From Metaphire vulgaris (taxonomy: Eukaryota > Annelida > Clitellata > Crassiclitellata > Megascolecidae), in NCBI GenBank assembly GCA_018105865.1, contig CM030834.1, positions 14,882,719 to 14,946,718 on the forward strand: a stretch of DNA of 64,000 nucleotides, in the 5' to 3' direction. Both the position numbers and the translations under genes were made by a program. Shown in pieces: positions 43,460 through 56,015 of the stretch; within the stretch, counting starts at the first letter, position 1, and each line of letters begins with the position of its first letter. The notes under the pieces were generated by a model. It had not been told where the DNA came from and ran no database searches. It saw only the letters and a program-made list of their open reading frames with translations.

Positions 43460-43659
43460 TTAGCGACAGTTACAATTATTTTTAAAATGTCATTAAATAT
43501 GAGATCATCGCTGGTTTGCGAATTTCATAGCCATAATATTTTGAATATATAAATTTCAACGCAGACACAATAGTTCGTCTTCTATCGAAGAAGATGAAGA
43601 AGAAGATCGACGCATAGATTCTGCATCACAGGAACGGTATAATTAACGCAATAGGTCGA

Positions 43660-44024
43660 CTACAGCGCTGTTCCGTCGTCATCGTCGATAAATTCTGTTC
43701 TTATGACGTCATTCGTTTTCGCTCTGCGGTCTTTTACGTTCCCTGACGTCATCACCGTCGACTCTCTTCCGAACGGCGGCAGTAAGATGTCGCTCAATAG
43801 GGTCACGTGATGTTGCTGTTGTTGTTGCCGCTGCTGAATCGGACGCGAGTGATGCTGACCAGTCGGTTGCATCCGATGATTCCGATCATTCGGACCGTTG
43901 ATTCTGCCTTCCGCGGAGTATTCGACAGCCGGACTTCTCTCGTCGTCTAGACGACTGGACTTATTGTGTCGGTTGCTGTCCGACCGAGGCACGCACGGAA
44001 GCGTCCCGAAAGGCCTCAGTGCTA

Positions 44025-44086
<62 letters not shown>

Positions 44087-46881
44087 CCGCCGACGGTACG
44101 GTTGGCAGTCTGGCAGCGCAGTTTGGAAGAGGAGTTGTGCGAGGAGGCGAGAGTGGTGCGACCGAGTGCGATGGCGGCGGCGGCGGCGGCAGTAGAGTGC
44201 GACCGAAGTGCCGAGTCGTGATACGCGTAGAACGGAATGCGATCGATGTTGTGACAGGACGACAGAGATCCTGACATCTTCGTGTTCGTCGTTCTCTGCG
44301 ACAGCAGACCCTCGTACGACCTCGCGTCGCCGTGGTCTTCGTCGTCGTCGGCGGCGGCGGCGGCAAGGGTCGTCGTCGTCGTGGCTGAGACACCTCGAGG
44401 ACGCCTGACATCGTCCGCTCTTTGCGGACTACTGACCCCCCGGAAGTGCTTCGTACGGTCGAGGTTCGAGTTTCCCGACGGAGGTATCGTCGGCAATTGT
44501 TTCTGATGTTCTGGCTTTCTGTAAGTTGCCGCGAATTTAATTCCCTCGGGATCCTGACGATCTCGTGAGTTGAAATTGTTTTTTTCGAATTTGCGAGATT
44601 CTTGGAAACCGACCTCTCGTTCGAATGAATTAATTCGCCTCAGACAGGATTTCGCCGCCGCCTGAAAATTCTGGTTGTTATTCGTACCGACGAGAGAAGG
44701 CTTTGCTGGAGTTTCGTAGTTAGAAGATGATCGATTTGGAAGATGGACGAGAACGTTCTGGTTGAAACTGGAGGACGTTGGATTTGCATTTGCTGGCGTT
44801 CCTAAGTCAACGCATCGTTTTCGTGGCGCGACGTCGTTTACTGCAGGCGTTTCGGCAGAAGAACTTGCTTCTCTCCGACCAAGAAATCCTTCCGAGTTAT
44901 GCTGCTCCGTCGTCTGGGCAACCTTGAAAGACACGGTTCTGCCCGGTCGGTGAGCCTCCAGCTGCGAGCAGGCGACGACCGGGCGCTGAGACGAGGAGTT
45001 CGACAGATATCGATCGTCTCCGTTAGCGTCCGCTTTGAGAAGGTCTGGTGCCTGCGGAGGACGTTGTTGCTTGGCGCTGCAACTGTCCCCGTCGGAAGAA
45101 AACGACGATTTGTCGGATTTTTCGGAAGACGACGAAGTGGAAGGCGATATCTCGTCGAAGGCGTTCGATTGACTTCTGTTCATTTTTCTAGCGACGTCAA
45201 AACTCAGTCCGCCGTTTTCGTCGAGTATCTTATCTTCCGCTGTTTGGACATTAGTTGTTTTATTTCTAGGCCAGATTTCGTCTTTCGTCGTTTTGTTCGC
45301 TCGATTTCTCTCGACCGCCGGTTCCTCTCTGTGGTTTGACAGAACATCTAGGTCGCTGGTCTTCTGTCCGCCCAACAGCGACTGAAGCGTAGGGTCGGGA
45401 CGTCTATTATCATCAGCGGATCTGACTCCGTACTTGTCCGATTCGTTGTACGAACTGTCGTCACCATGTTCCACTTCGTCGTCCTCTTCGTCGTCGTCGT
45501 CCTCCTCCGCATTCTCCTCTCTGCTGTTGGTCGTCTCCTCCTGCCTCTTCCTCGTCAGAGGTGCCATATTGTTGGCGTACTCGCTGCTGCCGCCGCTGCC
45601 GCCGCCGCCGCCGCCGCCGTGGTACGTTCGTTTATTCTTCTTCTTCTGGTGTCGTTTCTTTATTCGGTGAACGGCAACGATTATCACGACGAGAACGAGC
45701 GCTCCGATGCCCAACAGGATGCCGAGAACGACCTCGCCGCCCGAGTCGGGCGTATCCGATCCCAAGGCCCCCAGGACGGCTTCCACCTGCACCTTGAACG
45801 TCATCTCGGATCTTCCGGCCGAATTCTCCGCGACGCACCGATAGTCGCCGGCGTGCTCGGTCCCGATTCTCACGAGAGTGACGAAGCTCGACACCTGCCT
45901 TTCGGCGGACGGCGCCAGTCCTCGTTTCTCGCTGATCACCGTTCCTCGAGGCAGTCTCCTGGTGGTCCCCTCGCGCGTCCACTGAACGGCCGGTTCCGGG
46001 TCGCCGACGGCGGTGCATTCGAGCGTGACGTTCCGCCCGTGTTCGACGGTGGCGCTCGTTCGCGTCGCGTTGAAGACGATCCGACTGGGACAGGCGAACT
46101 GGTCGGCCGTCAGGTGCTTCCACGCCACTCCCTTGATCAGCTCCGGGGCGGCGCACGTGGGGGTGTTCGTCGCGAAGTCCCAGTTGACGTCGCCGCCGGA
46201 AGCGGAAATCCAGCGTCGCAGCCACCGCAGCCGACAGTTGCACGTCCACGGGTTCCTGTAGAGGCGCAGCACGTTGAGACTGGTCGGCAGCGATCTGACC
46301 ATCTCCGGGTCGAGACTCTGCAGCTCGTTGTTGACCAGGTTGACCTCGATGAGTCGCCGCAGTCCGTGAAACGCCGACGACGCGATCGTGTCGAGAAAGC
46401 AGTTCTCGAAGTTCAACTCTTCGAGATTTCTCAGACCGGTCAAAGCCTCGGACTCGATGCGTCGAATGGGATTCGCCTTGAGACTGAGCATGCGCAGTGA
46501 CGAGATGACGTGGAAGCTCTCGGACGGAACGGTCGTCAACTGATTGTCCTCGAGATCCAGTATCTGGAGACTGAACAGACCGGAGAAGGCTTTCGGAGCG
46601 ACGGTTCCTATACGGTTTCTCGCCAGATAGATCTCCTGTAGATTTGGGTAGACGCGAAAGATGTCCGCTTCGAGGCTTTTCACGTGATTGTCGTCGAAGC
46701 GCATCACCTGAAGGTCACGGTCGAGTGACTGTGGAATGGCGCTGGCGTTCTGTCTGTTACAGTCGGCGGTTTTGAGACCGAAGATCGTTACGACGTGACA
46801 CTGCGTTCTACCGGGAGTCAGAAACGACGCATATCCGGCGATCAGGAACGGCAGAAGGAGGCGGTCATTTAGCCCGGTCAT
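43660..46881 (-). CDS. Kekkon-like LRR-Ig single-pass membrane protein, intronless CDS, 1073 aa
   Basis: Seen: signal peptide about 1-27, short Cys-containing LRR N-cap (28-41), about six leucine-rich repeats (55-207), LRR C-cap starting NPWTCNCRLRWLRRW with the later FAC P motif (210-264), one C2-type Ig domain (about 265-366, Cys289 and Cys349), membrane helix about 384-405 and basic stop-transfer. A ~650-residue cytoplasmic tail is rich in Ser, Asn, acidic runs and a polyglycine stretch (about 930-951). It ends GTAL, which fits a class I PDZ ligand (T-x-hydrophobic). Known: this order and the W-x-x-L...FAC C-cap are typical of Drosophila Kekkon proteins; LRRN, AMIGO and LINGO are more distant relatives. 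Inferred: cell-surface adhesion or receptor-modulating role. The whole coding region is in one exon, but 5' UTR introns are possible. The long open frames on the other strand are shadows of its biased codons. Confidence 0.93.
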
Positions 46882-47159
46882 AATGTCTCAGCATTTGATG
46901 TTTTCAAAGGAACGGCGCTAATGACGATCTTCACAGGTCGATGTTCTGCGACACCTGCTAACGGTAATATTTGACATAATGTAGTTATCGGCCATTTTCT
47001 CTACGTCAAAACGTCATGGTTTTAAAACGGCTACACGAGTGTTTAAATAACTTCATAAGCGGTGTCAAAATCAGTATCATGACTTCTACTAAATCAGACA
47101 TGCTCTTGTTTAGAATTTCATAGAAAGGAGATAAAGATGCTGCTACTGAGTTAAACAAA

Positions 47160-47318
47160 TGAGTTAAACATCGAACTATTCGCCAAGAAACTAAAAACAC
47201 ACTTATTTAACATCTCATTCGTGTGTGATAATGTAAAGCTCTCTTGACTTTAGTTATTCGCTTTGATTACTGCGCTGTATAAATTGTCTGTCTAACTAAC
47301 TAACTAACTAACTAACCG
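47160..47318 (+). mobile_element. LINE 3' end with TAAC tail
   Basis: Plus strand reads IELFAKKLKTHLFNIS, the common C-terminus of CR1/L2 LINEs, followed by a short UTR (gattactgcgctgtataaatt) and a ctaactaactaac tail. Confidence 0.6.
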
Positions 47319-47448
47319 GCCAAAGGGAAAGTCGAAGTTTGTCTAAGACTCTTGGGCAGACAAGCAATTGTCGAGGCATTAATCGAACAAAACACCTGCA
47401 AAGACATTGAGTAGCAAGTATAACTAGTAGGCATTACTTTCTATGCTT

Positions 47449-47525
47449 GCGCTCCAAGAGCATTCTCCGGTATGTTGAGTCTCCAGATACTGGATCTCGA
47501 GGACAATCAATTGACGACCGTCTCC
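47449..47525 (+). pseudogene. inverted fragment of the Kekkon-like LRR region
   Basis: Plus strand reads CAPRAFSGMLSLQILDLED, then NQLTTVS. The real gene on the minus strand has VAPKAFSGLFSLQILDLED, then NQLTTVPS (residues 94-120). Identity is high over about 25 codons and stops abruptly on both sides, next to the LINE tail. It is a partial duplicate in opposite orientation and cannot encode a domain on its own. Confidence 0.85.
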
Positions 47526-47872
47526 GCCCCCCCGCCGAGAGACCTCTCACTACCCTAATAGTAATTATTGTATATTAAGACAGAAAATTATGAAACTTTA
47601 AAGTCATCATAGAAGTTATTTCCGGCAGCCAATGCTTCGGTCAAAACTATTGCTAGTTCACTGAAAAAAGCTGATTGAATCCCAATCAGAGAACAATAGT
47701 TGTTATCCTACCGACGGCTGCTCTCAACGCTGATGAGTTGCAGAAAATAAAGCAATTAGTGCAATCCGTCGGTCATTCTCATCGACATGCCGCCGTATCT
47801 CCCACTCCCATAAGAATCGAGTAGTTTCGAGCGTCGCGTGAGTGCCGGTGGCGTCCATTTGAAGTCGAGAAG

Positions 47873-47877
<5 letters not shown>

Positions 47878-47925
<48 letters not shown>

Positions 47926-48002
47926 GAGACAGACAGAGAGACAGACAGAGAGACAGACAGAGAGACAGAGACAGACAGACAGACAGACTGAGAGACAGAC
48001 AG
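47878..48002. repeat. (GA)n/(GACA)n microsatellite
   Basis: GA then GACAGA repeats. Another (GA)n lies at 48402-48452. No gene seen between 47530 and 48560. Confidence 0.95.
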
Positions 48003-48393
48003 ATTTCAGTTGGAACTGAGGACATGACCTTCGTTCGAATTATTTACCTTCGTCTCGGTCAAAAGCAGTTCGTCGAAGATTACCAGCTGACAGACTCCTG
48101 GAAGCCTTCCGTCTGCCTATATCGATGCGTGTTTCCATCTATTGTCAACGCAATTTGGAGCACTCGGCTTCCTGTTTGAAATAAAGATTGATTAAGGAAG
48201 CGACCCTCCGCGTCCATCCTCCCACCAGCCAGCCAGCCAACACCCTTTCCCCGCCCGTCGTTTTCCCTAATTGCGTTTGGCTACATCGGACTCGTCCAGG
48301 CGCAAGACACAAATACAGACGAAGACCGAAGAGAACGAGGCAATGAGACGCATCGACCCCAGCAGAAACAGTGGCACTCAAGCGGACAAAGAG

Positions 48394-48454
<61 letters not shown>

Positions 48455-48743
48455 CACTGTGACAGATACACTGTGATTTATTCAAATTGAATAAGAATTT
48501 TTCTATTAACTATCAACCATTGGACTGATCATCAAGAGGTCAAAATGCGAGTTTATTCGCGACTGTTTAAAGACAATAACTTGGCTTATAACGTGCGAAA
48601 TAGCCGTTAGATCGAATTAGGAAGCCACTGGAACATTGAAGGATGCCTTGAAACACGTATTTGTTTTGGCACGTATTTGGGAGGCAGAGGCAGAGGCAGA
48701 GACATAGACAGAGACAGACAGACAGGGAAGGAGATATGGAAAT

Positions 48744-48747
<4 letters not shown>

Positions 48748-48814
<67 letters not shown>

Positions 48815-48835
48815 CAAAGATAAACAAAACAAAGA

Positions 48836-48893
<58 letters not shown>

Positions 48894-48933
48894 TGGTGGT
48901 GGTGGTGGTGGTGGTGGTGGTGGTGGTGGTGGT
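48748..48933. repeat. (GA)n and (GGT)n microsatellites
   Basis: Two GA runs separated by 29 bp, then fourteen GGT units (48892-48933). Confidence 0.95.
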
Positions 48934-48939
48934 TCAACA

Positions 48940-49979
48940 AGAACACAATTCGCCATCATTGATCGTCTTTATGGCTTTATGCGAGAGTGCTTATCTCATC
49001 ACCATATTCGTACCAAGGCAACCAGTCAACAAAGCAAAGCGGTATCGGGATTCAGAGTGTAAAGCTCTGACCGACTAAGTTTCGTGTCTTTCATCTTTTC
49101 AGCGACAATCGTAGACCAATAGAAACCGTTAGTTACTCCGCTTCACAGGCGGGTTTTAGATGCATGCGTAACTCCCGCTGGACCACAAATGCACACGACG
49201 TACAGCGACGACAACCAAGCGGCAATCATGCAAAGCACGCAGATACATTGTCAAGATACTCGTCGTGTAAAACAGCGCCAAGCCGTAAACGTTATTAGCT
49301 AAAGTGGTTGATGTAGGCAGCTACGATCAAAAGACGTTAACTCTAAAGTCGCCATAAAAGAGCAGCGACTTTGCAAACGAATAAAGAGGGCAAACGTTAT
49401 GGTCGCTACATGCATTCACTCAGTCTCATGGCCCTGGCTAGGATCTCTGTTTATGATACTTGCTCTAAGGTATCCATCTATCCCTGGTCATATTAAATAG
49501 CACGTTCAGTTAAGAAGAGACTAGAAATATGACAATTTACAGTAGGCCTAAGCGTATGACGGCGACAAATCGATAAAGTCCGATTTTTAGGGCTGTCGGT
49601 TTATTTAATCCGCTTATGCGATCGCATATTTAACAAATTTTTAAAGCGTCGCAGCTTCTTCCGTTTCTTCGCATATATGATTACTGCATAGATATGCGGC
49701 AATTTTATCTGCATTTTCGCTATTTTCGTCACGTGTGTAGCACTTTTTGCTATTTTCCTAATATAGGCATAGATTCACGGGAGTGTCGCCTATTTGGTTG
49801 ACCTTTTTTCTCTCGCCAGCCTTTTTAACGAAAAACACCGCAATCTCCGAAACTAAGCGAGGTGAAATAAGCGCATAAATGGGAAATTTTGGCGCGTAAA
49901 TTGAAATCATACAAGTGACATTTGTTAAATCGCCCTAGACTTTGGCCTCGGCCATGACCACGGCGCTACATAAGTTGTC

Positions 49980-49980
<1 letters not shown>
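48940..49980. other. intergenic, no gene supported
   Basis: Minus strand near 49140-49310 has a short hydrophobic frame (NNVYGLALFYTTSILTMYL) that resembles a membrane helix, but no splice context or neighbouring exon supports it. Otherwise unremarkable. Confidence 0.4.

Positions 49981-49981
<1 letters not shown>

Positions 49982-50078
<97 letters not shown>
49982..50078. repeat. (AAT)n microsatellite
   Basis: About 32 AAT units. Confidence 0.95.
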
Positions 50079-50091
50079 GGTCGAATACGTA

Positions 50092-50342
50092 CAGTAGCGT
50101 AGCGAGGCAAAGTGCCGCCCGGGGCGAGAAAAAATTGCCGCCCTCAATTCTCCGAAAAAGTCTGACAAGCAAAAAAACATTATCAACTCTCCTCCAAAAA
50201 AGTCCCTGACAAACAAAAAACGTTATCAACTCTCCAAAAAGTCTCTGACAAGCAAAAAATCTAAGAAATCTCGAAAGTGCCGCCCCTAGAGCAAGTGCCG
50301 CCTGGGGCGCTTCGCCCCCTCTGCCCCCTCGCTACGCCACTG
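50092..50342 (+). mobile_element. hAT-type MITE, near-perfect TSD
   Basis: Ends cagtagcgtagcgagg and cctcgctacgccactg; flanks aatacgta and aatacgga match at seven of eight. Interior repeats agtctctgacaagcaaaaaa-like phrases. Confidence 0.88.
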
Positions 50343-51118
50343 AATACGGAATTATTATATGGCAATTCATTCGATCATTCTTAACTTATAAAATATGTAA
50401 TACGTTATACGCCTGTTTAATTCAGTAATAATGAAATGTTCACATTTCTTGTCAAGATTGATGACTGTCTTGGGCTCCTTGTCAAGGCCCCTTGTAACAT
50501 TTCATGAAAAAAGATGTTGCAAAGGTATTTTCCTAAAATATAATTCCCAACATTTAATTCATTTTCGTAGTTTTCTTAAAAGGTCATCAGCTTTTTACCA
50601 TGTGCGAACTGCATGCGTTGATCTTTTGCTGTGACCATTTTGCTTTTAATTAACAGTCCGTATTCTCAAAGAAAACGCCGAAGAAAATTTGCTCGATTAC
50701 AATTTTCTTATTCTCTGTTTCATGGGGGTTTTATTCGACGTGATGTGTTCTAATCTGGTATAAGTGATACAGCACATGAAATGGATCAACTGTATACAGC
50801 GTGAAATAAATTCACCAGTAATGCAGTCTGTCTGGAAACGAGTCAACGTTTTCGCGTGTTACATCAAACGGACAAATGAAACATTATGAAAGGGCATTAA
50901 TTCAGACCAAACATAATTTACAAAGATGGCGTATTTATGACATCAAGATTTGAGCTGTAAATCCTGCCGCTGATTGCGCCCATTGTTATTTCGTCTTCAG
51001 TATGATGTAGCACACAAAATGTTATTCGTAATAGGTGGAGAAAGCAGAGAAGAACTTGAAATGTCATCGATAGATATTAAACACCTCGTGCAATAGACCC
51101 GGTACTAGCAAAGTGTAT

Positions 51119-51131
51119 AGTAGTAGTAGTA

Positions 51132-51185
<54 letters not shown>

Positions 51186-51251
51186 GTAAAAATAGTAATA
51201 ATATTAATAGTAATAATATTAATAGTAATAATATTAATAGTAATAATATTA

Positions 51252-51342
<91 letters not shown>
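51119..51342. repeat. (AAT)n microsatellite with AATATTAATAGT interruptions
   Basis: About 220 bp of AAT repeats, with a 12-bp higher-order unit (aatattaatagt) in the middle. Confidence 0.95.
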
Positions 51343-51344
51343 AA

Positions 51345-52030
51345 TCGTATATGAATATTGTTTATTACTATTTTTATTGCTGTCATAGGACGTTGGTCGC
51401 AAATCCTATGTAGCCATCGTCTATTGAATACACTTGCGGGGGTGGTGGAAAGATAGATATTCTTCACTAAATGAGTTCTGTTACCGCTGAGCAACAATTG
51501 AAGACTTCCCTCAAGGTAACAAGTTCATGGACAAATCGCTTGCAGAAAATTCGCTATTCTACGAAAACACCGACTCTCTCTCTCTCTCTTCCCAATGACT
51601 AAGAACGGAAAATCCCGTTTCGCGATGCTCAGATCCACTCAGATGCACTGCTACAATGGAATGCCGAAGTTCGGCCGGCGGGATTCTGCACCAGAAGGGA
51701 AATTCAAACGAAGACGAGTCTTCGGTGGTCCGTGATTCCGGTCCGAGCGATTGGCTGAAATTAGAAGGAACCTTTCTTCTTGAAATAATCGCCTTTGAAA
51801 TTACAGTAAATCTAATCTTCTGGAACCAATCAACCTAAGCTGCAGGCCATCGGCTCACCTAGTTTCGCTCTGTCTGGGAAATTGGTGTGCATCTAATCAG
51901 GTGAGAACCGAGGAGTGTTTACTGCATTCTGTTATCATTTCAGCGTCGCTACAAGGCCGTTGGAGGTCCATGTGTGCTGAAAGACACTGCATCCATTCAC
52001 GCTCTTCTCCGAAAAAAACACGCACATATT
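51345..52030. other. intergenic, one exon-like frame
   Basis: A good acceptor (ttatcatttcag) precedes an open plus-strand frame from 51943 (RRYKAVGGPCVLKDTASIHA). No homology, donor or partner exon was found, so it is not called a gene. Confidence 0.3.
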
Positions 52031-52185
52031 GTTAGGTATTTGACTATGTTTATGTAGCGCTAAATTCTAGCAGACTCTAGAATTTAGCACTACATAAACA
52101 GCAGTGAGGCACTTCCGGACAGGAAGTGCCTCACTGCTGTTTATGTAGCGCTAAATTCTAGAGTCTGCATAGTCAGACGCCTAAC
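52031..52185. repeat. 155-bp nested palindrome (foldback)
   Basis: Outer arms gttaggtatttgactatg and catagtcagacgcctaac are imperfect inverted repeats. Inside, a 44-bp arm from gactctagaatttagcac through gcagtgaggcacttcc pairs almost perfectly across ggaca with its complement ending taaattctagagtc. The segment tttatgtagcgctaaattc also occurs left of this arm, so a second hairpin can form there. It could be a foldback element or a double-stranded RNA source. Confidence 0.9.
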
Positions 52186-52418
52186 ACATATTCATGAGAC
52201 TTGTTGACAGATTATTATCTCAACAGCAAATTCTGTAACCGTGGAAACTGAATGCACAATATTATTAATCAGCGCATTGTACAGAACTGTTTACTCTGAA
52301 GCCATTCTTTTTAAAGTCAGCATTCCTGTGTCGTCAGTCAGGCTTTCTCTTTCTATCCTTGACAGTCCGTCGACGTATCACTAGCCAACAAACCGAGGTC
52401 GACACAGTAATCCCTCTT

Positions 52419-52505
52419 TCTTCTTCTTCTTCTTCTTCTTCTTCTTCTTCTTCTTCTTCTTCTTCTTCTTCTTTTTTTCTTCTTCTTCTCATCATCTTCT
52501 TCTTC
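52419..52505. repeat. (CTT)n microsatellite
   Basis: About 29 TTC units with a few interruptions, followed by CTGT-rich sequence. Confidence 0.95.
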
Positions 52506-52818
52506 TCACTGTCTGTCTCTGTCTGTCTCTGTCTGTATCGGTCTGTATCGGTCTGTCTCTCTGCGTGCTAGCTGTACGGGCAGTGACAGCGTCATCGTTT
52601 GCATCACATCTGACTACAGGAGATTATGTACACCTGATTGCCTCCTCTTCCTTCTACCAGCGCCTGTCCTCCTTTCCGCGGTGTCTGCGTCACTCAACGG
52701 CAGACTCAAAACGAATGCTGATTGTCGCTAATTTTCTGAAATCTTGGACAACCGGGTTCTGAACGTCGGTGATAACCTGCTTAGTTATTCACTCTATCGT
52801 CCGCGTCTGAGATCCAAA

Positions 52819-52992
52819 CAGTGCTTTATACAGGCCTGTTAGTAGGGGAGATTCCCCCACCCCCAAAAAACTCAAAATGCCCCCCCCCCCAAAAAAAAAT
52901 CGCAGCACTAAAAATTTTTGCATTGAACTGTACCTCTTCTCATTCAGTCAAGTCAATTCCACACCCAGGCCTGGAGTCTGGATAAAACAGTG
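52819..52992 (+). mobile_element. hAT-type MITE with perfect TSD (gatccaaa)
   Basis: Ends cagtgctttatacag and ctggataaaacagtg; gatccaaa flanks both sides (52811-52818, 52993-53000). Confidence 0.92.
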
Positions 52993-53297
52993 GATCCAAA
53001 CTTTTGTCGTTCATCTCAAGTGGGCTAGGATTTTGTGTAAGGCGCCAAAGAGACAGATCAAAGCAACAGCTACGGAATGGATATATTTACAAAAAGAACA
53101 GCAGCAGCAACAACAACACAACGGCAACAATCGAGGTGGTTTTGGGATCGATGGAAATCGTAAATTACATTTTTGCATTTCGCAGTCACTGCTGACTAAA
53201 TGAATAGAAACAGAGGAAGACACGCACAAGCAAATTTACTCAACACTGACGGTCGTCACCGTCGTAACTTGTTAGGCATTCAGTGACTAGTGAAGAA

Positions 53298-53504
53298 CAG
53301 TGACGGCTTCTAGATTTCGTAAGTGGGAGGGGGCGTTGGGGTGGGCAACTTCTAAGCTTGAGGCCCAACCATTTGTTGATAGGTATGTAGTGTAGGATGT
53401 ATAGGATCCTAACATAGGACCACTGGGGCAATAATTGTAGAGAGATGTTGACGGCAATAGGGGACGACACGGACCTTCCGGGCCCCCATGTGGAGCCGCC
53501 ACTG
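53298..53504 (+). mobile_element. hAT-type MITE with perfect TSD (gtgaagaa)
   Basis: Ends cagtgacggcttct and ggagccgccactg; gtgaagaa flanks both sides (53290-53297, 53505-53512). Interior matches the truncated copy at 5781. Confidence 0.93.
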
Positions 53505-53512
53505 GTGAAGAA

Positions 53513-55210
53513 GTGAAGTAAGTAAGTGCATTTACCATAACTGCGCATTTATTTCGGTTGCAGAATTTTTCTTCTGTTAGATTTAACCAAGATTCGACCG
53601 TACGTAGGCCTATTATAGGTCTACGTATAATATTTTCAATTGTATTATACGTTTTATAAGCGTGCGGTAAAAGTTTCGTACGTTAAAAATACGTTGCCTA
53701 AAAGTAAGTTAACTGAACTGTTAAAATTTAGGCTAGCTGGAAACATTTACTTGTTATTCTATAGTTTAAATCTAATTCGACGTGGTGTGAATTCATCAAA
53801 GCCCTTTGACTAATCTCAGAATCAACTGGTATAAACAGACTGCTGGTTTCGGCTCCTTAACGACCGAGGTCATCTGGATATCGAGAAGGAGCTATCTCGA
53901 TAGACTGTCAATCTGATATTAACGAGTCAGATTAGAGGCAGCCAAGGACTTGCAGTGGGGTTCCGATGGCTGGTCGATAATTAGGTCAACGTCGAGCATC
54001 GTTCTACAGTTGCTGCTATGTTTGTGAAACATTGATTTATAACAAATTATTTGTAAGTCCTGGATGGCATGTTGCGCTCATTTCGCAAAATTGATGAAAA
54101 TTACGGCAAGTCACGGCATTTTGAAAAATTCATGAAATTCACGGCAAACGACAAAAATCACGGAATTCGCGGCTTCCGTGACTTCGTGAATTTGTACTGG
54201 CCCTATGTACATGTATAGATAATAGGTAACCATAGAAGTACGTCGGAGCTCGACGCCACTGCCAACGCATTTTAACGTATAAATACGCGTACAATATAAA
54301 TATTTTTGGACATACACTGTATTATACGTAAGATACGCGCACAATTCAATCGGTGGACGTAGCGTATACCGTCGAATCTTGGATTTAACAAGTCGTAGTT
54401 GTACTCCGCGCACGCAGTATAAAACGTCCACATTTCTCGCAAACTGCGGAATTATGTCCCTCGTCACTGCTGGACCTGCACGCGTAGGTAGTTGCAGCGC
54501 CCGTTTTAAAGTGATCCTCGGCTTATTCTTCTTATCCCCGTGTCTGTCTCAGGAAAACCGTCGTTTCGTCTCTTTATTGCGTCGGTTTTCTTTCTGCAGT
54601 CGGATGAAACATTTGTCATATAGAAACTCCGCACGACCAAAATAGTGGTCAAGGGAGTTCCGCCCCGTGAATTCTGTGCGATTGCTGCTACGGCGAAATA
54701 TCGGTAAAAGGTCAACGACGTTCTCAACTGTATACCGTCTGTACAGAACGTACGGGACTCAATATCCCCAGTTAGACCAATTCGACGCCGGAATATTTAT
54801 ATCCCGGCCCCAATTTGTCAGCGTTACACCGTCCCTACTGCTGCATAAGTCAACGGAGGGTTTCTCCTCGCGACATCACTTGCGCGAAGCAGAGAATTTG
54901 GCAAGGAACGAGCGACCAAACGACATTGAACGCGGCGAATTAGGCCTAGGCCTATGTAATTCTCGGATTAGTTTTTTTTGCGCGGATGAATCTGAAGACC
55001 GTAGTGAAGATGACTTCGTGGTTCTGACCAACTTTAGTTTCAGATGACAGAAAGAAAAGCGATATGAAAATTCTCCTCTTGGTCGCGTTGGTCAGCCGTA
55101 GAAGAACATCGAGTTAATTAACTCATATTATTTTAGTCGTTGATTGCAATGTGCTTCATTTTAACATCAATCGAACAGCTATGTTCTACTTACCGTCTTC
55201 GTTAGCTGAT
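53513..55210. other. intergenic, no gene supported
   Basis: Several short open frames (for example 54667-55047 on the plus strand) show no recognised motif. Phrases gaaaatacgg/aaattcatgaaattcacgg at 54080-54190 repeat locally. Confidence 0.4.
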
Positions 55211-55213
55211 GAC

Positions 55214-55256
55214 TTCTTCTTCTTCTTCTTCTTCTGCTGCTGCTGCTGCTGCTGCT
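55214..55256. repeat. (CTT)n(CTG)n microsatellite
   Basis: Short compound trinucleotide run. Confidence 0.9.
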
Positions 55257-55492
55257 CTGTTGATAGATTCCGTAGAATGTTCTCTTTCATCCTACGTTCT
55301 CGATTCTAGTATTTCCGTAACTCCTTCCTTCCATTTCCCTGTCATTCGTTTCACTCTTTCGCTCACTCGTTCTTTCGTGCCCATTTCTCGAATTAGTTCG
55401 TCGTTTTGTTTCCCTTCATTAATGTCCGCTATTCATTGATCAGATATATTTAACGTGATCACGTGTCTATGTACATGCGCATGTGTACAGTA

Positions 55493-55650
55493 TATATATA
55501 CATATATATATATATATGTATATGTATATATGTATATGTATATGTATATATGTGTGTACGTGTGTACGTGTGTGAATGAGTGTTCGTGTGTGTGTACATG
55601 TGTGTGCATGTGTATATGCGCGCGCGCGTGTGTGTGTGTGTGTGTGTTGA
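55493..55650. repeat. (TATG)n/(GT)n microsatellite
   Basis: Alternating purine-pyrimidine run with AT, TATG, GTGTAC and CGCG parts. An (AT)n lies at 55976-56013. Confidence 0.9.
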
Positions 55651-55971
55651 TCAACTGGGTATTATTGTTCGTAGCGGGTGTTCCGATGTCCCCTGGGTCC
55701 GTTTCCTCATCGATCGGAATTGTGACGAATTTCTGACGACGAAGACCGCGAGGCAGATCGTTTAGTGCATAATATATTCACGAGTCCCGCGGGAAGCACT
55801 TCGAAAACGACCAACCCAGTCGTCGGAGCATAGCTCAATGTGCCTGGGGCGGGATTACCTCGCGACCTTTTCCTCCCCGTCGCTCGGCCTATTAGTTACC
55901 CGCCAGGAAAATCAGCCTCTAAATTAAACCAAAAGCACAGAAAACGCGGCAAGCGACAGCATAAGACATGC

Positions 55972-56015
<44 letters not shown>

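Noticed and set aside
45466..46500. 344-aa open frame on the plus strand
   Set aside because: Antisense to the Kekkon-like gene, no domain, and explained by the GC-rich third positions of the real gene.
49140..49310. Hydrophobic minus-strand frame suggestive of a GPCR helix
   Set aside because: Single short frame, no conserved DRY or other helices, no splice support.
51943..52040. Exon-like frame after a good acceptor (RRYKAVGGPCVLKD)
   Set aside because: No homology, no clear donor, no partner exon; its 3' end runs into the foldback element.
54667..55047. 126-aa plus-strand frame
   Set aside because: No recognisable domain, no repeat or splice evidence; length is within chance for this base composition.
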